A DNA stretch of 64,000 nt from Metallyticus violacea. Its lineage: Eukaryota > Arthropoda > Insecta > Mantodea > Metallyticidae. Position 1 is the first letter of the stretch. Each line of letters starts with the position of its first letter. The notes under the pieces were generated by a model, which saw nothing but the letters and a program-made list of their open reading frames with translations, had not been told where the DNA came from and did no database searches. A program made the translations under genes and the position numbers. The stretch lies in assembly GCA_030762175.1 (NCBI GenBank), contig CM060843.1, forward strand, positions 112,249,369 to 112,313,368, given 5' to 3'. Below, piece after piece: positions 1 to 12,479 of the stretch.

Positions 1-560
1 TATTGCCATTAGATGGCAGCATTAGTTCAGTGGCAGTGGTGTAATTCGACGGAAGTTTATAATAGCGAAACAGTTATTACAAGAGTGAGTGAGTGTACAA
101 CCAGAGCAAAAGGCATGGAATCGAGGAATATTCATAAACAGTATTTTCCATCTATAGTGAGATGAGCTGTGTACAATTAGGCGCAGAAGTTCTCTGCAGA
201 GTGGACACTATCGAAGACGAGCCGGTCAACACAGGCTGCCACTGTGGTGAATTTACAATGAGTTGAATACTTAATCTAAAAGACAGGAGGGTAACTGTTG
301 GCACTATAGCCGCTGGTTGTCCTCAGACATGTCGTACCCCATAAAACATGACAGGTTAGCTTTTCTCAAAGTCTCTCGGCTCTTATAAACATCATCTTTT
401 CCCGACGATGAAGCTGTAGAAGGGGAAGTCACCACCTGGCTCCGACAGCTGCCCAAAGAGTTTATGCTGTTAGATTTCAGGGGTTCTTCAAACGACCAAC
501 AAATGTCTCGCTGGTCATGGAGAGCGTGTTGAAAAATAAAAAAGTATTTTTCAAATCATT
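1..560 (+). mobile_element. Gutted mariner-type element, cut by the left window edge
   Basis: Decayed mariner transposase pieces lie in order on the + strand. Around 120-330 a broken N-terminal helix-turn-helix region is readable: an IHK..FP motif, then AQKF, a DEP-like hinge, RRVTVGTIAAG and IKHDRL, with stops and frameshifts between. At about 405-530 a C-terminal tail follows directly (DDEAVEGEVTTWLRQLPKEF in one frame, ending near a degenerate VEK-type tail). The central DD34D catalytic domain is missing, so this is an internally deleted, non-coding copy. The left terminus lies outside the window. It differs in sequence from the five mariner copies A-E further along. Family assignment rests on recognised motifs of arthropod mariner transposases; subfamily is not assigned. 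Confidence 0.75.
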
Positions 561-920
561 ATTTGCGTTTGTTTAAATTACATATTCATTTGTAGCTTAA
601 TAACTTACCCTCGTAGTTTAAAAATAACACGCATGAAACGTTGCCGTATATGTTGGCTTCGTTATATTCGCCATTGTTAAACGTATAACTCCAACTAATA
701 TTAGTTAATACCTACCACCCGAAGAAAATTATGTGAAAATATAATGTATATATTCTGAACTCTGCTGTTTTAAGTAATTTAATAGGCAATTTAAAGAAAA
801 ACAATAAATTTAATTTGCAACAGTGGAAGTTATTTAATGACTTTTATTTAACATATTTTGACACTTTAGCCAGTCATAAGCTTTGTCACCAGTTACCTAA
901 TGTTGTACGTCACACTCCTT
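561..920. other. AT-rich spacer, nothing recognised
   Basis: AT-rich DNA with short homopolymer runs. No reading frame, tRNA-like box or terminal inverted repeat stands out. Confidence 0.5.
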
Positions 921-1160
921 TCCTCAATCCCGGCCAGGACCGATGAGTTTTTTTTTTTCGAGCGTAAAAATCCTAAGTATGGCTTCCTTCGGAAAGTAAG
1001 TAAAGCCGTGGGTCCCGTGTTGTACATTTCCGGCACGTAGAACTTCAATTCTGAAAGAAGAGGCCACTGAGCAAAATTTATCTGCCGTTTCACGACCTGA
1101 ATTGAATGGGACGCTAATTACTTGAGATGTTAAAGGGCTTCAGTAAATAAAACAAATAAA
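921..1160 (+). repeat. SINE-A copy A1, 5'-truncated
   Basis: The copy starts inside the tRNA-like head, at the remnant of the Pol III B box (CAATCCCGGCCAGGACCGATG). It continues through the family body: the GCGTAAAAATCCTAAGTATGGC block, the GTAAAGCCGTGGGTCCCG block and the TTGAATGGGACGCTAAT block. The A-box half of the head is missing and the tail is a short A-rich stretch. The 66-residue frame on the minus strand (893-1093) is only SINE sequence read as protein and should not be annotated as a gene. Confidence 0.85.
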
Positions 1161-1748
1161 CATCACTTCTTTTCAACGAAATGATTAAAATATTAGACTT
1201 ATTAGATCAAGTTTCAATACATATAATCAAGATTTTTATTAACGAATGTGGGGTTGTGTTAAATTTAAGCAGCAAGCAAGCTTAGCGTTAAAAAAAGTAA
1301 GTAATAAACCTGCTGCTGCTTTCTAAGTTTCATTTAGCATATAATGTTATAATTAATTATTGTATTGTCATCAAGTTCATGATGGCTCTTTCATTGGTTT
1401 TTTTATGGCTGGCTGTAGAACAGTTATTCAGTAGCTCTTTTATGGTGTTAATATGCTGAATAGCAGGACTCGTTTAATTGTTTATTGGACACATTTCTTC
1501 CGCATTTTCCCATCTTTGTAGTGCCTGTCGTGATAATGAAGTGAGAGTAACCTCAGCAACGACGAATTTCCATATGCAGTGAAATAATGTGATCAGCAAA
1601 TTTCCCTTTATTCTTTCACATTATTTTAACACTCTTTCTGTCTAGTTTGTTCAAAATGACATTGCAATAAACTCCTTTGCAGCTATATTAACATTAGCAT
1701 AAAGGTGTGCAAAAAGCTGAGATGATAGCAGGTTAGCCTATAGTGATA
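1161..1748. other. AT-rich spacer
   Basis: No supportable feature. The sequence is AT-rich with scattered TAAT motifs and runs up to the TA dinucleotide that is the left target duplication of the next element. Confidence 0.5.
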
Positions 1749-1750
1749 TA

Positions 1751-2523
1751 CCGAGGATGGCAAAAAATGCATACACACTTTAACAGTGGATATTTAATTA
1801 ATATATTTCATAGCTGGACCGAAAAACAACAGCAATGTGTAGTATGATGTTCTGTAAACAGATGTGATTCGCATACATTATGAGAGCGTTGCTACAACAA
1901 AATGGAGCCAATAGTATCGTTTGAACAGCGAAAACAAATTTTGAAGTGGTATTGGAAAACCGAGAATGTTGTTGAAGTTCAAAGGCAATGAAGAACAGAA
2001 CCGCCAACGCGAATAACAATTGCACGCATTCGAGCAAATTTGAGACTCGTGGTACCATATGCGATATTCACAAGGGCAGATCTGGGAGACCTCCCACAGC
2101 AACAAACCCCGCGCACTGGATCCAAGGCACTATCCTAGGACACTATTTAAGGTACTGGATAGAACGAAGAGGTCCGATTGAGTTTCCACCGCGTTCTCCG
2201 GATCTAACACCGTTAGACTTCTACCTATGGGGAACTCTTAAGGACGTTGTATACAGTAGAAAACCAGCTACACTGACAGCACTTCGGGAAAAAATTGAAA
2301 CGGCATGTGTTGCAATTGTTGACGACACTTTCGCAAACGTTGCTCAATCAGTAGATCAACGTACTCAGAAGTGTATCGACGCCAATGGTGGGCATTTTGA
2401 GCAACTGTTATAACTGTAAAAGTCTAAGATGATTAGTGCTCATCATTTTCTGTTTGTATGAATTCAGTTTTGTTATGTTAACACAGTTTTTTCTTTGCCT
2501 GTACACATTTTTGGCATCCTCTG
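1751..2523 (+). mobile_element. TIR deletion derivative 1 of a Tc1/mariner-type family (DD41D-like)
   Basis: A bounded 773-bp element. The left end reads CCGAGGATGGCAAAAAATGC and the right end is its near-perfect reverse complement (TTTTTGGCATCCTCTG). A TA lies on each side (1749-1750 and 2524-2525), the target duplication expected for Tc1/mariner elements. Inside is an N-terminal helix-turn-helix region fused directly to the C-terminal third of a transposase, so the first two catalytic aspartates are missing. The copy is therefore non-autonomous. A second copy with the same internal junction lies at 60845-61615, and a related lone end lies at 49883. The DD41D/rosa-like placement is inferred from the RSPDLTPLDF signature; the spacing cannot be measured because the centre is absent. 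Confidence 0.9.
1902..2413 (+). pseudogene. Transposase remnant inside TIR derivative 1
   Basis: The ATG at 1902 opens MEPIVSFEQRK followed by the WYWKTENVVEVQRQ segment of a transposase DNA-binding domain, then an in-frame TGA (about 1989-1991). After a frameshift the hinge HKGRSGRPPTATNP appears. It joins abruptly to ERRGPIEFPPRSPDLTPLDF and a C-terminal helical region ending HFEQLL at the TAA near 2413. SPDLTPLD carries the third acidic residue of the DDD triad; the first two were removed by the internal deletion. The longest open part is 1988-2413 (141 codons). The protein is not functional as it stands. Confidence 0.85.
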
Positions 2524-2525
2524 TA

Positions 2526-4722
2526 TATAACATCTTGCAGGTGTACCAATTAAAAAAATTAATAAATAAAGGGAAATTGAAGCATGCAAATTTGTACATC
2601 TAAAATGGAAAGTACTAAGTCAGTATTAAAGGTTAACTCATTGATTATTTGTGTAACATTATATTGTCATTTATTGTTGCTGTAGGTGTTATTTGCAAAT
2701 ATCTTTCAATGTTTACTCTGCACATGTAAGTTGCATTATTCTAACTATTGAATTATTTACCATTTAAAGTAATAAAGTTGCTCCTTTAAAGATGTTTTCG
2801 CATTGATCGCGTTTTGCTTCGTTTTAAGACTCCAAGCATCTGTTCTGTTTAGCTTGACAAGGAAGAATGAAAATTCCCGAAATAGAACGGTTCGTTTCTA
2901 AGTGGAGTGTGTACAATGAGGAATAAGCCCCGGGAGTTTGATGTCGAGCCTTGAGCAGTAAATGAAATTGAACGTGCATGCAGCGTTGTTGAGCTGGTTC
3001 TTTGATCTTTATTGAAGTGTGGCCCTCTGTTCATGCAATTCGCGTAGCATAGTAAGCACTCTATCTTTGTGCACTTGCACGTAAGCGCCCGTTCCAGCGA
3101 CATTAAAGCGGAATGCTTCATATGTTGCGCCTTCCCCTCTATAGACATTTGTATCTCTTCAAAGTAAAAACTAATGAGGGCACATTAAGGGACAGAACAC
3201 TATTACAGTTCCAACACTGAAGGAAAGAATAATACATTTAAGAGAGAGGATTAAAAGTACCTGGCGGGAAATACCAAGGAAAACATTGTTTATTTACATT
3301 GCCTCTAATTTAAAAAGCAATGCTACTTGTAAAATGCAAATGCTTGTTTAATTGTGACTCGCATGGACAGAGTTGGTGTCGAATTTTATTAGATACTCTT
3401 TGTTTATGCACAGTGCTTGCGTGATGTGACATTAAACAGTTGTAGTAAAAGTATAAAAATATTATACACTGCATACTTTAGGTAATATTTAGCATGGAAA
3501 TCAACTCGTAAGTTGAAAAATCAGTAGGATTCCGTTTTTATTGTGCTAAAGTCATCGAAGCCTTTCAAACCTGCGATACAAATGTCTTTTGAGAGCAATT
3601 GAATATTATGATGTTGGAAGAGCTGAGTTCGAGAAAATGCCGAAACCTATTGCAGTAATTGGCGGAGACATTTTCTATCACATCTCTTATCATTTATAGA
3701 TTTGTTAAATTCTGGATTAAATATATCGAAATACTGTTTACATAAGGATGAATATACAATCTTAAATTTAAATAATTAGAGGGCTTTTAAATGTATGCAC
3801 TTACTTAAACTTTTGATAATGTTGATAGAGCAAAACTCTGGGAAGTAGTAAAGAAGACCAAATCATCTCATACAAATTGGTTTATTCCCTAATTTGCAAG
3901 CAAAATTATAAGAAATAATTAAATTAAAATCACAATGTAAAATATTACACTTTTCTGCGTTTATATAGAATTTTATAAGCTAAATGACACAGTGACCATA
4001 ATTAGGAAATAAAGCAATTAATTTAGGCAGCAATAAATATATTAAAATAAGTATATGTAATTATTTATCAACCTGTAATATATAATACAGTGAAGGCACT
4101 ATAAAGAAACATAATGATACAATGCAAAGCATACAAGTTGAATATATCTGCAGGAAGAGAAAAGTTATGGAATTCCGCGGAAATACATATTAGATAATAA
4201 TGATTTTAGCAAATAGTATTGTAGAACATGTGTAAAGCTTAACAGCTTATATATATAAACTAGCAAAAATCTCTGGTTATTTGGGAACTATAAAGAAAAA
4301 GAACATGAAATAAATTAATATAATGACTAAACAGATCAAATTATAATATATAAATTAATGGCTGTCCCATCTCCATTAACCTGTTCAGAAACACAGATAC
4401 CCACGAAATATAAGATGAGAGTGCCAACAGTACTAAAGGAAAGTCCTACATAGAGTAGTGGTAGCAAAACAGAAGACAAATGAATATCACACTATTCAGA
4501 TAAAAGATTGAACTATTTTACAGAAATATTGCAGCCCACCTTCTTACGTCACAAGTAATGTTAAGCGCATTCGCCAATGGGAGACGTGCAAGCCTTTTTA
4601 CTGACTTGGGAAAAGGCTTGGACTGGTAGGCACACAGAAAGGGGACAGCTCTGTTAGCTTTAGAAGGGTGAACATAGTATTGGGGAACTCCCGATAACTA
4701 CAGGTTGATCACAAATTGTGTA

Positions 4723-4724
<2 letters not shown>
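2526..4724. other. Long AT-rich spacer
   Basis: About 2.2 kb, mostly AT-rich with A/T runs. The 99-codon minus frame at 2849-3148 resembles no family I know and has no supporting context. The stretch around 2850-3150 is somewhat less AT-rich than its surroundings. No SINE head, TIR or splice-site pattern was found. Confidence 0.45.
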
Positions 4725-4795
<71 letters not shown>

Positions 4796-5041
4796 TCCTT
4801 CCTTCCTTCTTTCCTTCCTTCCTTCTTCCTTCCTTCCTTCCTTCCTTCCTTCCTTCCCTTCCTTCTTTCTTTCTTCCTTTCTTCCTTCTTTTCTTCTTTC
4901 TTCCCTTCCTTCCTTCCTTTCTTTCTTTCTTCCTTTCTTTCTTTCTTTCTTCCCTTCCTTTCTTTCTTCCCTTCCTTCCTTTCTTCCTTCCCTCCCTTTC
5001 TTCCGTGCTTTCTTTCATTCTTTTTTCTTTCTTTCTTTCTA
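4725..5041. repeat. Compound pyrimidine microsatellite (CTTT/CCTT)n
   Basis: A nearly uninterrupted polypyrimidine tract on the + strand, starting as pure (CTTT)n, then grading into CCTT and mixed CTTT/CCTT units, and fading into T runs near 5050. The long Phe/Ser/Leu or Lys/Arg/Glu frames on both strands are simple-repeat artefacts. Long homopurine-homopyrimidine tracts of this kind can form triplex DNA and mutate quickly in length. Confidence 0.97.
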
Positions 5042-7233
5042 TTTTTTTTTCTTTTTATATTTAAATTAGTAAATTTCATTGTAAATTTTTTTGTATTTTT
5101 TTTTCTTAGCGAACTTTTAGTAAATGATTTTGACATCCTGGAGTGCCCGATTCCACTAAGGGGGCTTGTTTTTGCTTGATTTGAACCTCTAATTAATTCT
5201 TTAAAAAACATATTGAGAGATTCTATTTTGAACAGATCATTATATATTTTTTATTTCTTTGCCACGGTTTAGCACTAAGTTATAGCATTGAAAAAGGCAA
5301 GTAATGAATATATTTCACATTATAGTTACCCTTTAAGTTTTCATTTTAGGGTCTCCTGTCCAACATATTTTTATGTGTAAATTTTTCCTTAAAGATTCTG
5401 GTTCCATTAAGTGACCTTTTCTTGGGGTTTGCCTTCTAAGATGAGGCGAAGCATTCTCCTTTTTAAAGAAGTGGAATTAATTTCAACATCGGTAGGGGGA
5501 CGAGAGTGAACGCGATCGAAAGTTCTAGTTTTCGGTTGCAGTGCCTCAGGTGTTTTGATCAGATGTATGAACATAAATGGATAAGAACACTTAAATAAAA
5601 GGAAATCAGTAAATACTTGCGAGACAAATTGAACAATTTCATCCAAGCGGAAATCATAATTTAGGTATACCAGAATAAAATGGGCTGAATTCAATCAGGT
5701 CTTAAGCCTTAATCCCTGATAGTAGAAGTAGAAAAAAGAAGAAAAAATGTAATTAAATGAGACGCTGTTTTATTATTATTTAATGTAATACTTTCTAATG
5801 ATTAACTCCAGCTTACTTTAGCGTCTTTTATAAACGCATTTCTATTTTAACAACACTGTATGTCATGGTGTTACATGATTAAAGATTCATGTACTCAAAA
5901 GAAATTGGAATCTTTGGATTTAGAATTCACTTTATATATCTAGTTCGATTTTTCGCGAGAGTTTATAGATATATGTAATCAAAGGTATTGTGTTAGTTCA
6001 ATATTTTAGGTACATTTTAGTCATTGCATATTGCAATCAATTGTAAATTTTTGTTATTAAAAATGCTTTTATTTTTGACATTTGGAGCAGCTAACCTGAA
6101 GTTAGAAAATACTGGTATATTTTATATTATTTTTTGCAAATCTTATAGTGTGTAAAAAAGTAATCATAACCATACATCCTTCAGAAATGGTAACGTCTAT
6201 TTTAAAGTATGAAAATAACAAAAGGAACAAATTTATAAAAAGAGTTAAACAGAGTAAGTATTCAAACACATTGATTTCTGACTACCAAATAAAAAGATTC
6301 TAAATAGTGGATACAAAATCTAACCTACATACAAGTTCAATGATTTATATTATCACAAATATAACTTAGTGTTGTCTATATATTGACATCACTCAAACTG
6401 TTGTTCACAATACCATTCTGAAGTAGATTGATAACCTTGCGCGTTGCTGCTGTTGTATGTTTTACCAAAACATTCGGGGAACGTTTTACGTCACGTAACC
6501 ACAATACTGAAAATTCCCATGTTGAATAATTAATAATTAAATCCGTATCAGGTTTGTTGAGCAAATAAGGCATTTCCCACAGGAGCTGTGTTCTGTAACA
6601 CCACTTATTTACATACGCTTTGTGAAAATAAAAAAGAGAAAGTCGCGTACAGCATTTGTTGATTTAGGTGTAATTTTTTTAACATAGTGAATTTATCTTT
6701 CCTCGCATAAAAAGGGGTTTAAAGGAACCACTTTATCGGTACACATATGTTATTTATTCAGTCGTTTATTATTCACATGTTTCATTCATTTAGAACTCTA
6801 TGAGGCATTAGTTTCTCAATGAAATGAGTTTTTTAAAAGTATATTACGACTGCATATGTAGGATCGAAATGACCAACTTTTCGAATATTCTGCTACATTC
6901 TAATTTCTTCCCAATACATTGGTTAACACCGGTTAAAATTAAGCAAGAAAAGAATCACATCGAAGTCTTGTAAAAAAGGTATTCAATATAATCCTTTAAA
7001 GTATTAAAGGGCTTCTAAACAGTAACAAGGGGCTTACAGATTTATACTTATGTTCATGCAAACACGTTTTTGGATAGGCACATTGTTGTAGTCATTCTGA
7101 ACAGATAACCATGCCTATAAGATTATACTCTTATTTATTATATTATTTACCGGATACATCGCAAGTCCTGTAATATATACAAGAACGAGCAAATAAATAC
7201 CAATCAGCAGCTAAGTCTGTACCTTTAGTAATT
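5042..7233. other. AT-rich spacer
   Basis: No supportable gene or repeat. Minus frames of 95 codons (5407-5694) and 65 codons (6376-6573) show no recognisable domain. The stretch is AT-rich and ends at the TA target site of mariner copy A. Confidence 0.45.
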
Positions 7234-7235
7234 TA

Positions 7236-8513
7236 CGAGGGTAGATCCATAAATTTCCGGGCTAAGCATTTTATAGATATGATAAAGACAAAAACTATAT
7301 TTCACTTTTCAATATAGTTACCCTTTATTGCAATACACTTCTCATGTCTTTAATTAACATTTCAACCCTCCCCCAATTAATCAGAATTCTTATCTGCAAA
7401 ATGACCATAAACAGCATCCATCAGTTCTTCATCACACTTAAATTTCCTTCACTGAAGGTTCTTCTTGAGTTTTGAGAAGAGGAAATAGTCACTGCGGGCC
7501 ATATCTGGGCTTTAGGGTGGATGGTCGATCTCCTTGAAGCCACATTTTTTCACAGCTTCCTTTGCAACAAGAGCTGTGTGCACAAGCGCGTTGTCGTGAA
7601 GAAGGCGCACACCAACACTCAGGTTTCCTCGCCTTTTCTCTTTGTTGAAAGTACGTAGTAGGCCAGCATAGTACTCCCCATTTACTGTGGTGTTTCTCTC
7701 CTTGAAGTCAATGAACAGTATTACTTCACATTCTCAAAAGATTGTGGCCATGATCATCTTGGTTGACTGAGCGACCTTGGCCTTTAGAGGCCGTGCTTCG
7801 CCAGGTTTACGCCTGCCACTCCATCGATTCTCTTTTAGACAAAGGATCATAGTAGAGGACCATAGTTTCATCTCCTGTAACAATGGTTTGTAGAACTTCT
7901 CTCTCGTTGCCACGGCAGAGCTCCAAAAATGCTTAACAACAGATGACTCGTTGGTGCTTTTGGACTGAGGAAAGAAGTCTAGGCACCCATCTTACACTAA
8001 CCTTATTCATGTTTAAATGTTCATGAATAATTCGAAGGACTGTTGTTTTAGAAAGGCCGAACCTTGCTGCTATTTCTGTAACTATGAGTGGCCGGTCTTC
8101 CATACTTTCTGCTTCCACAAGAGCGATGTTTTCAGGAGTGAGCACCTCCAAGGGCCGATCTGCACGCTCTTCGTCTTGAATGCTTTCTCGACCTATTCGT
8201 AAAAGTTTGGCCCATTCCGCTACAGCAGAATATGAGGTGGATGCTTCCCCATATACACAGTTCATTCGCTGTTTTATTTCTTTTGGAGTAAGTCCTTCTT
8301 TTGTGAAGAACTTAATAATAGCTGGATACTCCATTTAGAGCATGTCACAATCTCTACACATAGCCTTCTTTATGCAACTATATCTGAACAAATGAACACA
8401 GCTGAGCGGAAGTTTCAGATGCAATTATTTACTTAACAGTTGTCACCAGATAAGACTTATGTGAAGACGATAATCCTTATCGGCAGGGCCGGATACCTAT
8501 GGACCTAAGCTCG
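7236..8513 (-). mobile_element. mariner copy A (DD34D), complete ends
   Basis: A 1,278-bp element flanked by TA (7234-7235 and 8514-8515). The left end reads CGAGGGTAGATCCATAAATT and the right end is its imperfect reverse complement, giving TIRs of about 28 bp. The encoded transposase runs on the minus strand. Four relatives lie at 25.1, 35.4, 46.7 and 58.7 kb. Length, TIRs, TA duplication and the HDN ... SPD.A.SDY signature define a mariner. This copy is dead: it has a stop at 7933-7935, a 4-nt insertion near 7812 and a further stop in the catalytic region. The stop and the insertion are shared with copy B. Confidence 0.95.
7371..8334 (-). pseudogene. mariner transposase pseudogene, copy A
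   Basis: Cut-and-paste transposase related to the SETMAR/Mos1 superfamily, now disabled. The best open part is 8334 down to 7933 (133 codons): the paired helix-turn-helix DNA-binding domain, with EYPAIIKFFTKEGLTP at the start, GRESIQDEERADRP as hinge, and the second HTH ending in the WVPRLL linker motif. A TAA ends it where copies C and E have sense codons. The same frame resumes (AFLELCRG) through the first catalytic aspartate in TGDETMVLYYDP until a 4-nt insertion shifts it. Further on, LLHDNA carries the second aspartate and ARSDY the third, in another frame and with one more stop (PP*SPD). The start codon is that of the family. No activity is expected. Confidence 0.9.
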
Positions 8514-8515
8514 TA

Positions 8516-9261
8516 CATTAGCTCAATTCATAATACTCTCTCTCCTCGGCAATAATTACACAACCATGGAAGAACAGTTATGCTCGCTTAGACAGCAGCA
8601 ATAGCATGCCTCGGTTCTTACTTCGGGGGATCATCCTGTACATGTAATCCAACTAAAACTTTAATTTAAATTCTGGAATGTTTCCTGCTGTGAAAACATT
8701 TCAACTTAGTTTTCTTTCAAATATTGTTGGAAATGTATTAAGGACATTCATTATAAACTTAAAAGTTGATCATAGTGACGGTGCGACTATCAAAGAGAAT
8801 GAAATACTGTTGTTAAAGCTGTAGGCTCTTCATATTGTGAACTTTTAATTTTTTGACGACACTCATTATTCATTCGTTATTTATAGCATCCTTGTAGAAT
8901 ACATTAGACAGGTCTTAAGAGACAGGAAAAGACATGATGTATGTGGGAAGAATAGAAGTTTTTCTATAGATCAACAAAAAATAACTTGAAACAGAAATGG
9001 ACAAAGATTTTAGTTTCAGTAATTATTTTTTGCAAATCTTCTTGCTTTTTTTATCTCTTGAACCTCCATTTTTTGCGCTAAGTATTTAAATCTGTACTTG
9101 TCCTTATGGAGCAAACAGACTGTAATTGCAGAAAAAATGGGCATATAAACATGTAATAATTAGCATTTGGCATTAAGTGAAAGGTTTCATATAAATACAC
9201 ATGTGAACTACTTAAGAGTGGCATTATAAAAGATGAAGTGAAAGTGACTTAACGTGCTTTG
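8516..9261. other. AT-rich spacer
   Basis: No gene, SINE or TIR seen. Ordinary AT-rich sequence between mariner A and the SINE-E fragment. Confidence 0.5.
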
Positions 9262-9545
9262 TATTGAATTGGGTAGTTAGAGTTGGAGTAGGATATTCCG
9301 ATACTTCAACTGCTCCAGGACTGGCCGATTGTGTTTTTGGAGTACCCCCAGGAGGAAGGGTGGAGGTGAGAATGGCAACGGACGTAGATGGAGCCCTCAA
9401 AAACGGCCTCATATGTCGCTTCCATACACGGGGTAGAAACCTTTCCAAAGCTCAAGCTACTGTTACATCGCGCCAGCCTAATAGCCCTGGCACTTTCGGT
9501 CCTGTAACAGAATCCACGGAATGAAGTGAAAATGTGGAAAGAAAA
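9262..9545 (-). repeat. SINE-E copy E1, body fragment
   Basis: This block matches the stretch 48893-49250. The clearest shared parts are GAAACCTTTCCAAAG, the CGCGCCAGCC / CGCACCAGCC block and a GGACACTTTC-like stretch followed by CCTGTA and GGAAT. It is GC-richer than its surroundings. In the fuller copy a tRNA-like head sits at the high-coordinate end, so the family runs on the minus strand; this copy stops before the head. The three overlapping 74-88 codon frames here are shadows of the repeat. Confidence 0.65.
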
Positions 9546-9934
9546 AATACACCCCAACATTCGCAATAGCATTCTTTAGGAAAACACGTTAATTTGTTCA
9601 GCAAATTAGGAACTATCTGTGTTAAATGAAGATAATACTATTTTCATAATTAGTACTAATTTCGTAAAACAATTATTAAAATGCAGTGTTAGCATTTAGT
9701 TTGACCTTATTAGAAACTTCCATCACGGAATAATTCTTAGCGCCCTTAATTTATTTCATATTTGCTTTCTCTAATTTTTTAACACAAAGAAACACTCTAT
9801 GACTGACATATTCCTGTATAATTTTTGTTTTTTGATTTTTTTTCTGTTCTATTTATAGTCGCTCTGGCTGTATTGGTCTTCTCGTGACGTCTGTAGATTG
9901 TGAATATGAATACTATAGGTCTGTAGTTATGAAT
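9546..9934. other. AT-rich spacer
   Basis: Nothing recognised; T-rich runs around 9820-9850. Confidence 0.5.
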
Positions 9935-10125
9935 GAAATGAATTAATGATGGCTCAAATGAGCTCGGAGTCCATGGCGTCTTCAAACTATTTGACATTCA
10001 TCTTCTCTGGGCAAGGAAAATTTCCGAATAAAGCTTACCCAGACAACTTGACTTCATTCGGAGTCGAACCCAGAACCTCCGGATTAGTAGTCGCAAATGC
10101 CACTACTAGACCATGGAGGTCGTTC
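9935..10125 (-). repeat. SINE-C, tRNA-headed repeat
   Basis: Read on the minus strand from about 10123: a tRNA-like head with an A-box-like TGGTCTAGTAGTGG, an anticodon-loop-like CTACTAA and a B box GGTTCGACTCC. It is followed by a non-tRNA body of about 110 bp ending near 9935. A Pol III-type internal promoter plus an unrelated body is the normal SINE layout. Only one copy occurs in the window, so the boundaries are approximate. It is not a working tRNA gene because the acceptor pairing and spacing are poor. Confidence 0.65.
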
Positions 10126-11561
10126 TTTTTTATTTAATTTATAAGGTAAATTCACATAACATTCGTAATTTTTTGTGATGTTATCGCCTGTTAGAAAAAC
10201 GTTTAAAATATCTGCAGGCATAAAGGTTCTAGGCTCTTATTATGGCAACCAAAAAGGCTAACAGTCTACGATCCACGCCACTTAGACCACTAGCTTAGTA
10301 ATAATATACGCTATAGAGAATGCCAACCGTATATTATACAATTTAAGACATTTGCACAAAAAACTATTTATCTCTCATAATAGGTAACAAAAGGGCATTC
10401 ACTGTCATCTGTTGTTGAATACATGTATGACATGGTTGCATTCAAACCTCGGCAAAAAACAGTAACCAATTAAGTTTTTGTTATTCCCTCTGAACAATAC
10501 TGACAGATGGGGTAATCCTTGTGCATGGAAATGCAATGTTAGTAGGAACTAGGCGTAACACATAGTTTGAAGTAACTTTTATTTTATACACCTTGCTCTC
10601 ATTTCCCTAATCTTTTACACAACCGCATATGTATATTTGTCTGAGTGAATAAGACCATGTATTGCGCAAATCTTCTTTTCTGTTTGTCTTATTTGTGTGC
10701 GTAATTATGCATAACATTTACAGTGATTATAAAGCTGAAATATTGGGGATACTAACATCACATTTGTAATTAACTTAAAAAGAAACAGAAATCAAAGTAA
10801 CTTGGATCTACTAGTTTGACATCTAATTAATATGTAATTGTAAAGTTGTTACCATTTCTGACTCGATCTGTTTTTGTTTATACTGCACATTAATTAGCAT
10901 TCAGACTATAGCAAAGTGTATTTAAAGATAATATAGCAAAGACAATTTAGTATATGGATACAAATTGAACTATGCAGAGCTATATATAATGTTTATACTC
11001 GTAACAGCAATAATGAAATAAAGGTTGAGTCTGGACTCAAGTAGTTATTCAGAACAATTCTGGAAGAAAAAAAATCTTGAAGTTTAGAGTAAGTGAAAAG
11101 AGTACTAAAGGCGAAATGTAATATTTATTCAACAAGCACATAACAATGCTCATTACTAAATGGAGCTTTATATGATCATTTATGGTGCAACTGTCTTATT
11201 TTTATTCGTAGGTATTATTTAATTCATTTGCTTTTAAGCTAGAATATACAAAAGTATACACTGTTTATGTAAACATTACAAAATAGTTATGCCTAAATCT
11301 AAGTACTCTCAAATGTGCACAAAAAGCATAGAACAACAATATTCACACAGCATTGTACAATATGAAGAATCCATATATAGAGTATAAGTTGTGATAAATT
11401 AGACACTTCTTTAAATGTATCTTAAATATCTCAATATATTACTTTTTCTTTGTCCACAGAAAAACGTTTACTATTTTTATCGTCATATAACGTACCGCTC
11501 ACAGATTTGATGTTGGTGCAAAGGATCCATTTAACGATTAATTTAACGAATAATATATTCG
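10126..11561. other. AT-rich spacer
   Basis: About 1.4 kb with no supportable feature. The short + frame at 11450-11671 overlaps the SINE-A copy that follows and is not a gene. Confidence 0.45.
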
Positions 11562-11769
11562 TGGTTTCAAAGCCGGCCGGGGTCGATGAATTTAAAGGCG
11601 TAAAAATCCTAATTATTGCTTCTTTCGGAAAGAGAGTAGGTTTAAGGAACGTAAAAGAACCTCAAGTTTGAAAGAAGATCCTCTGAGCAAAATTTGTCAG
11701 CCGTTTCACACCTTGAATCGATAGACCTTTAAGGACCAAAAATATTAAACAGCGCCATTAAATTAATTC

Positions 11770-11815
<46 letters not shown>
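11562..11815 (+). repeat. SINE-A copy A2 with (AAT)n tail
   Basis: It starts within a degraded B box (GGTTTCAAAGCCGGCCGGGG), runs through the GCGTAAAAATCCTAATTATTGC body and the GAGCAAAATTTGTCAGCCG block, then an eroded 3' part. It ends in a pure AAT trinucleotide tract (11771-11815). The same trinucleotide tail closes copies A3 and A5, so this is a family trait rather than chance. Confidence 0.85.
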
Positions 11816-11818
<3 letters not shown>

Positions 11819-12479
11819 GTAGCGCCTTTCGTCTATTGCCTCTGGTAAAGCGATGTTTATCATTAAATAAAGTTGTTTGTCAGTTATTCGAAATTCAAAA
11901 CCTCACCACGTGGTTACAAAATCTCACAAGGTACACAGCATAGTGCCCACGGCTTCCTGAGCCTTTAAAATACTTAAATACTATTAGTGCGCTCTTGTCC
12001 TCCCAAACGCGCTTACTTTAAATTCATCACCTCTTTGACTCCTTGTTGGAGAGTTCCTGATCATACGATGTAATACGTCATCGCCGACACCTGTTTTTCT
12101 TCTACCATTAACGAATTCTGAAGCATTTCCAGCAACTAAGATACAAAAGATGTATTGTTCGGCCACCTGCATGCACTTAGCTTTGTCACAATAAAGAGAC
12201 TCTTTGCTCTAGCCATTATCAGCAGAAGGCGGCACAAAAGATTACAAAAGGCAACCTTCTTCCTATGGTCATAGAGTTATACGTCCAGGTAGCCATGAAT
12301 AAATTTTCGTATTACATGAAATGTTCCTGTTTGTTACTACTAGCTATATATTAAATAATTATTATTATATAAATTATCGAAGGGCATTTACTCTTGGGCA
12401 TGTATGGGTGTGAAGACCTGTCACATGTGTCAACAATTTTTCAGCTGAGGCCTTTGCAATGCTACAGAATGCCTAATTA
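11816..12479. other. Spacer with no recognised feature
   Basis: Less AT-rich around 11880-12180 than the neighbours. The minus frame at 11984-12172 (62 codons) has no recognisable domain. Confidence 0.45.

Noticed and set aside
4660..5211. Long Lys/Arg/Glu-rich and Phe/Ser/Leu-rich frames on both strands (up to 183 codons)
   Set aside because: They are translations of the (CTTT/CCTT)n microsatellite and have no other coding evidence.
8017..8202. Plus-strand frame opposite the mariner A transposase, with equivalents in copies C, D and E
   Set aside because: It recurs only because the transposase strand recurs; it is the antisense shadow of the second helix-turn-helix.
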